This document shows, piece by piece, positions 62,308-64,000 of a stretch of DNA of 64,000 bases (positions are counted from its first letter, which is position 1; every line of letters begins with the position of its first letter). This DNA comes from Leptospira perdikensis. GTDB taxonomy: Bacteria > Spirochaetota > Leptospiria > Leptospirales > Leptospiraceae. The notes under the pieces were generated by a model. That model searched no databases, was not told where the DNA came from, and was given only the letters and a program-made list of their open reading frames with translations. Location of the stretch: positions 28,120-92,119 of the forward strand of contig NZ_RQGA01000002.1 in NCBI RefSeq assembly GCF_004769575.1, written 5' to 3'. The translations under genes were made by a program, and so were the position numbers.

Positions 62308-64000
62308 TTAAATCGCGAATACACTCTGGATTGTGAAATAACTAGAGTTTGGTTTGAAATCGTATCTGTGGTAAGGATCTGTTTCATAAGGATTGTTTTT
62401 TTGATTCCGGATTGCATCTCCTGCATAAAGAGAACTTGCCCCAAACCAGAACGAAACATTTTCAAATGGAGTGACAATATAGATAAAGTTGATTTCTGTT
62501 GCCACATGTTTTCCTAGTTTTGGACGGTTCTGGTTGTAAGCCTCTGTATTAAAATAATCTTCCGTTGAAGCTGTTTCTCCCGTCGCTTTACTTCCTGCCA
62601 CATAGCTATTGTTATCATAGTAACCATCTTGGAGTTTTACTTTGTAATACCAGTGAGGATTTAAAATAAATGTCCCCCATTTCGCGGATTCATATTTGAT
62701 GTGAACAGAATAATCTTTAATGTTTTGCCAAAAAACCATCCCAGAGTTACCGTTCCCAGCAAAAGGGAGGCCTCCTCCTGCCATTCGTCTTGTAGCAAAG
62801 AGTGGATTGTAAGTGGCTACACTTCCATCATTTCGATTGGGATCTCCAGATGCTTGAACATATTGTACGCCAATTCGAAATTCTTTTACAGGGGTATATC
62901 CCAATTGAACGGCAACGATGTTTGCTTTATAACGGACAACATCGGATAAGGGAGGAGCTTCCCCTGTTTTTTTATCCGTAGTGTAGGTCCCCGTTTTGTT
63001 TAACCAATCTGGTGAAACACGTTCGCCAGTAAATCCCGTTTGCCAAGCAGCTTCCACCATCCAGTCGATACCCGTTTCACTAGCGATCATATTCCCTTTT
63101 GTACGGTTTGTTAGACGGAAACCTGAGGTATTGAGTTGGTCTGGACCTCTGTAGTAGATATCGGATCCATAATTGGCGGTTGTATTTGTGGCTTTTTGTT
63201 TTTGTTTATATAGAGTGAAGTTATAAACTTCGATTCCTAACCATTCCCAAGGTTTGAATCCGTAATGGGCACCGTAATAAGAGGCATTCCCGGTTCCCCC
63301 AAGCCGAGTGGAATTATTGGAAACCATACTATTGGCATTATTTTCAGATCCAATTACGGCACCGAAAAAATCTAAAGTTTGTTTTTGTACTGTAATCGTA
63401 GTTCGTACCGCATCAAAGGAGTTTCCATTCAAACTATCGTTTCTCGATCCAACGATCCTTCCGTCACCAAAGTCTAAAATTTGGCGACCAGTTCTTAAAC
63501 GGAACATTTGGTTGGTTGTTTTTAAATCTAAAAAGGCTTCTCGAAACCCGGTATAATTATTGAGTGCTACTTCTTTTTGTTTAGAGGTATCCACTAAAAT
63601 TCCTGAGTTCGGAATAACTGCTAATTTTTGGTCGGCAGATCCATTGACAATTTCTCCTCCCCAAAGTCTTACATCTTGAAAAGAAAGTTTGAAAGCAATG
63701 TTCGGTGATAAATCTCCAATCAGATAAAACTGAGTTTGGTTGCTGACTGTATTTCTGTTATCAGGAGTTGAGCGATCAAAGTCTGTATTGTACTGTGAAT
63801 CGGCCTTCGGTCGAATGCTAAAACCAACGCGAAACCTATCAGCAAACCAAAGGTTGGTATTTTCCTGAATCGCCTTTCTTTGTTTGGCGGTAACCTGAAT
63901 GCTTTTTAGAAATTCGCCAGATAAATTTCCCTTCATTGGGCTTACATATTCCGCGGGTTCTTCTGGAGGAACAGGAGGCGGTGGCGGCGGGGGAGGAGGT
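62308..64000 (-). CDS. Alginate-export-type outer-membrane protein (5' end cut by window)
   Basis: The frame runs to the right edge, so the start is missing; an internal ATG at 63936 is not the real start because upstream codons continue with a run of nine Pro followed by VPPEEPAEYVSP. The remaining part is a beta-barrel like the alginate export family: WFADRFRVGFSIRPKADSQY, AFKLSFQDVRLWGGE, RLRTGRQILDFGDGRIVGS, GAHYGFKPWEWLGIEVYNF, KEFRIGVQYVQASGDPNR, and a C-terminal strand ending in FTIQSVFAI. Substrate unknown. Confidence 0.8.
   Translation of the reverse strand, partial: PPPPPPPPPVPPEEPAEYVSPMKGNLSGEFLKSIQVTAKQRKAIQENTNLWFADRFRVGFSIRPKADSQYNTDFDRSTPDNRNTVSNQTQFYLIGDLSPNIAFKLSFQDVRLWGGEIVNGSADQKLAVIPNSGILVDTSKQKEVALNNYTGFREAFLDLKTTNQMFRLRTGRQILDFGDGRIVGSRNDSLNGNSFDAVRTTITVQKQTLDFFGAVIGSENNANSMVSNNSTRLGGTGNASYYGAHYGFKPWEWLGIEVYNFTLYKQKQKATNTTANYGSDIYYRGPDQLNTSGFRLTNRTKGNMIASETGIDWMVEAAWQTGFTGERVSPDWLNKTGTYTTDKKTGEAPPLSDVVRYKANIVAVQLGYTPVKEFRIGVQYVQASGDPNRNDGSVATYNPLFATRRMAGGGLPFAGNGNSGMVFWQNIKDYSVHIKYESAKWGTFILNPHWYYKVKLQDGYYDNNSYVAGSKATGETASTEDYFNTEAYNQNRPKLGKHVATEINFIYIVTPFENVSFWFGASSLYAGDAIRNQKNNPYETDPYHRYDFKPNSSYFTIQSVFAI

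Noticed and set aside
62082..62507. A 141-codon minus-strand frame
   Set aside because: It spans the terminator between the TetR and porin genes and overlaps both.
1..64000. CRISPR arrays, tRNA/rRNA genes, insertion sequences, prophage
   Set aside because: No regular direct-repeat arrays, no cloverleaf or rRNA-like stretches noticed, and no transposase or phage genes among the proteins.

Overview
The window reads as chromosome of a leptospire, most likely a free-living (saprophyte-clade) Leptospira. The basis is the AT-rich composition, many lipoproteins with spirochaete-type lipoboxes (SNC, LQAC, VGC, LQC, FSC, VWNC), DUF1554 and DUF1566 surface lipoproteins, sensors with 7TMR-DISM modules, a chemotaxis operon, and several TTG starts preceded by good Shine-Dalgarno sequences. 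No tRNA, rRNA, insertion sequence, prophage or CRISPR array was found. The species cannot be named from the sequence alone.

Layout. 1-5.7 kb: envelope genes on the minus strand, namely a lipoprotein cut by the left edge, a DUF1554 lipoprotein, and a four-gene operon for secreted or membrane proteins ending in a membrane-anchored papain-like protease. 5.9-10.6 kb: a 7TMR-DISM class III nucleotide cyclase, a short RecQ helicase, and a lipoprotein behind a cobalamin-type riboswitch. 10.7-18 kb: chemotaxis (kinase-like protein, cheW, mcp, cheA, cheB, cheY, with cheD convergent). 18.4-25 kb: DUF1566 lipoprotein, a DISM/LytS-like kinase with a REC-AraC regulator, a divergent beta-propeller lipoprotein and a small lipoprotein. 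25-27.7 kb: a two-gene unit of exported catalase-peroxidase and HiPIP. 28-31.9 kb: eutBC, a second near-copy of the cobalamin riboswitch driving a Cys-rich protein, and a membrane-bound LuxR-type regulator. 32-42.8 kb: lipoproteins and small metabolic or regulatory units (GST-arsR-AHSA1, PLP enzyme, esterase, LLM oxidoreductase, AraC-NmrA). 42.9-48.4 kb: divergent lipoprotein endoglycoceramidase and neutral ceramidase genes plus a TetR gene. 48.4-54.5 kb: beta-helix lipoprotein, then TetR and a divergent dienoyl-CoA reductase/acyl-CoA dehydrogenase pair. 54.6-64 kb: serine hydrolase, EF-hand protein, MgtA-type ATPase, hemolysin III, Cys-rich protein, MDR oxidoreductase/TetR pair, and an alginate-export-type porin cut by the right edge.

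The strongest system-level signals are: (a) a putative extracellular sphingolipid-degrading module (endoglycoceramidase, ceramidase, TetR, twin CGACA-N2-TGTCG operators) whose ceramidase has Thr at the usual catalytic Ser; (b) two almost identical cobalamin-type riboswitches controlling unrelated TTG-start genes, one directly behind the B12-dependent eutBC; (c) a katG-HiPIP operon behind two palindromes; (d) a pair of 24-bp dyad operators, able to form one long hairpin, over the start of a GST gene; (e) an N-terminal cysteine-spaced module shared by three otherwise unrelated surface lipoproteins.
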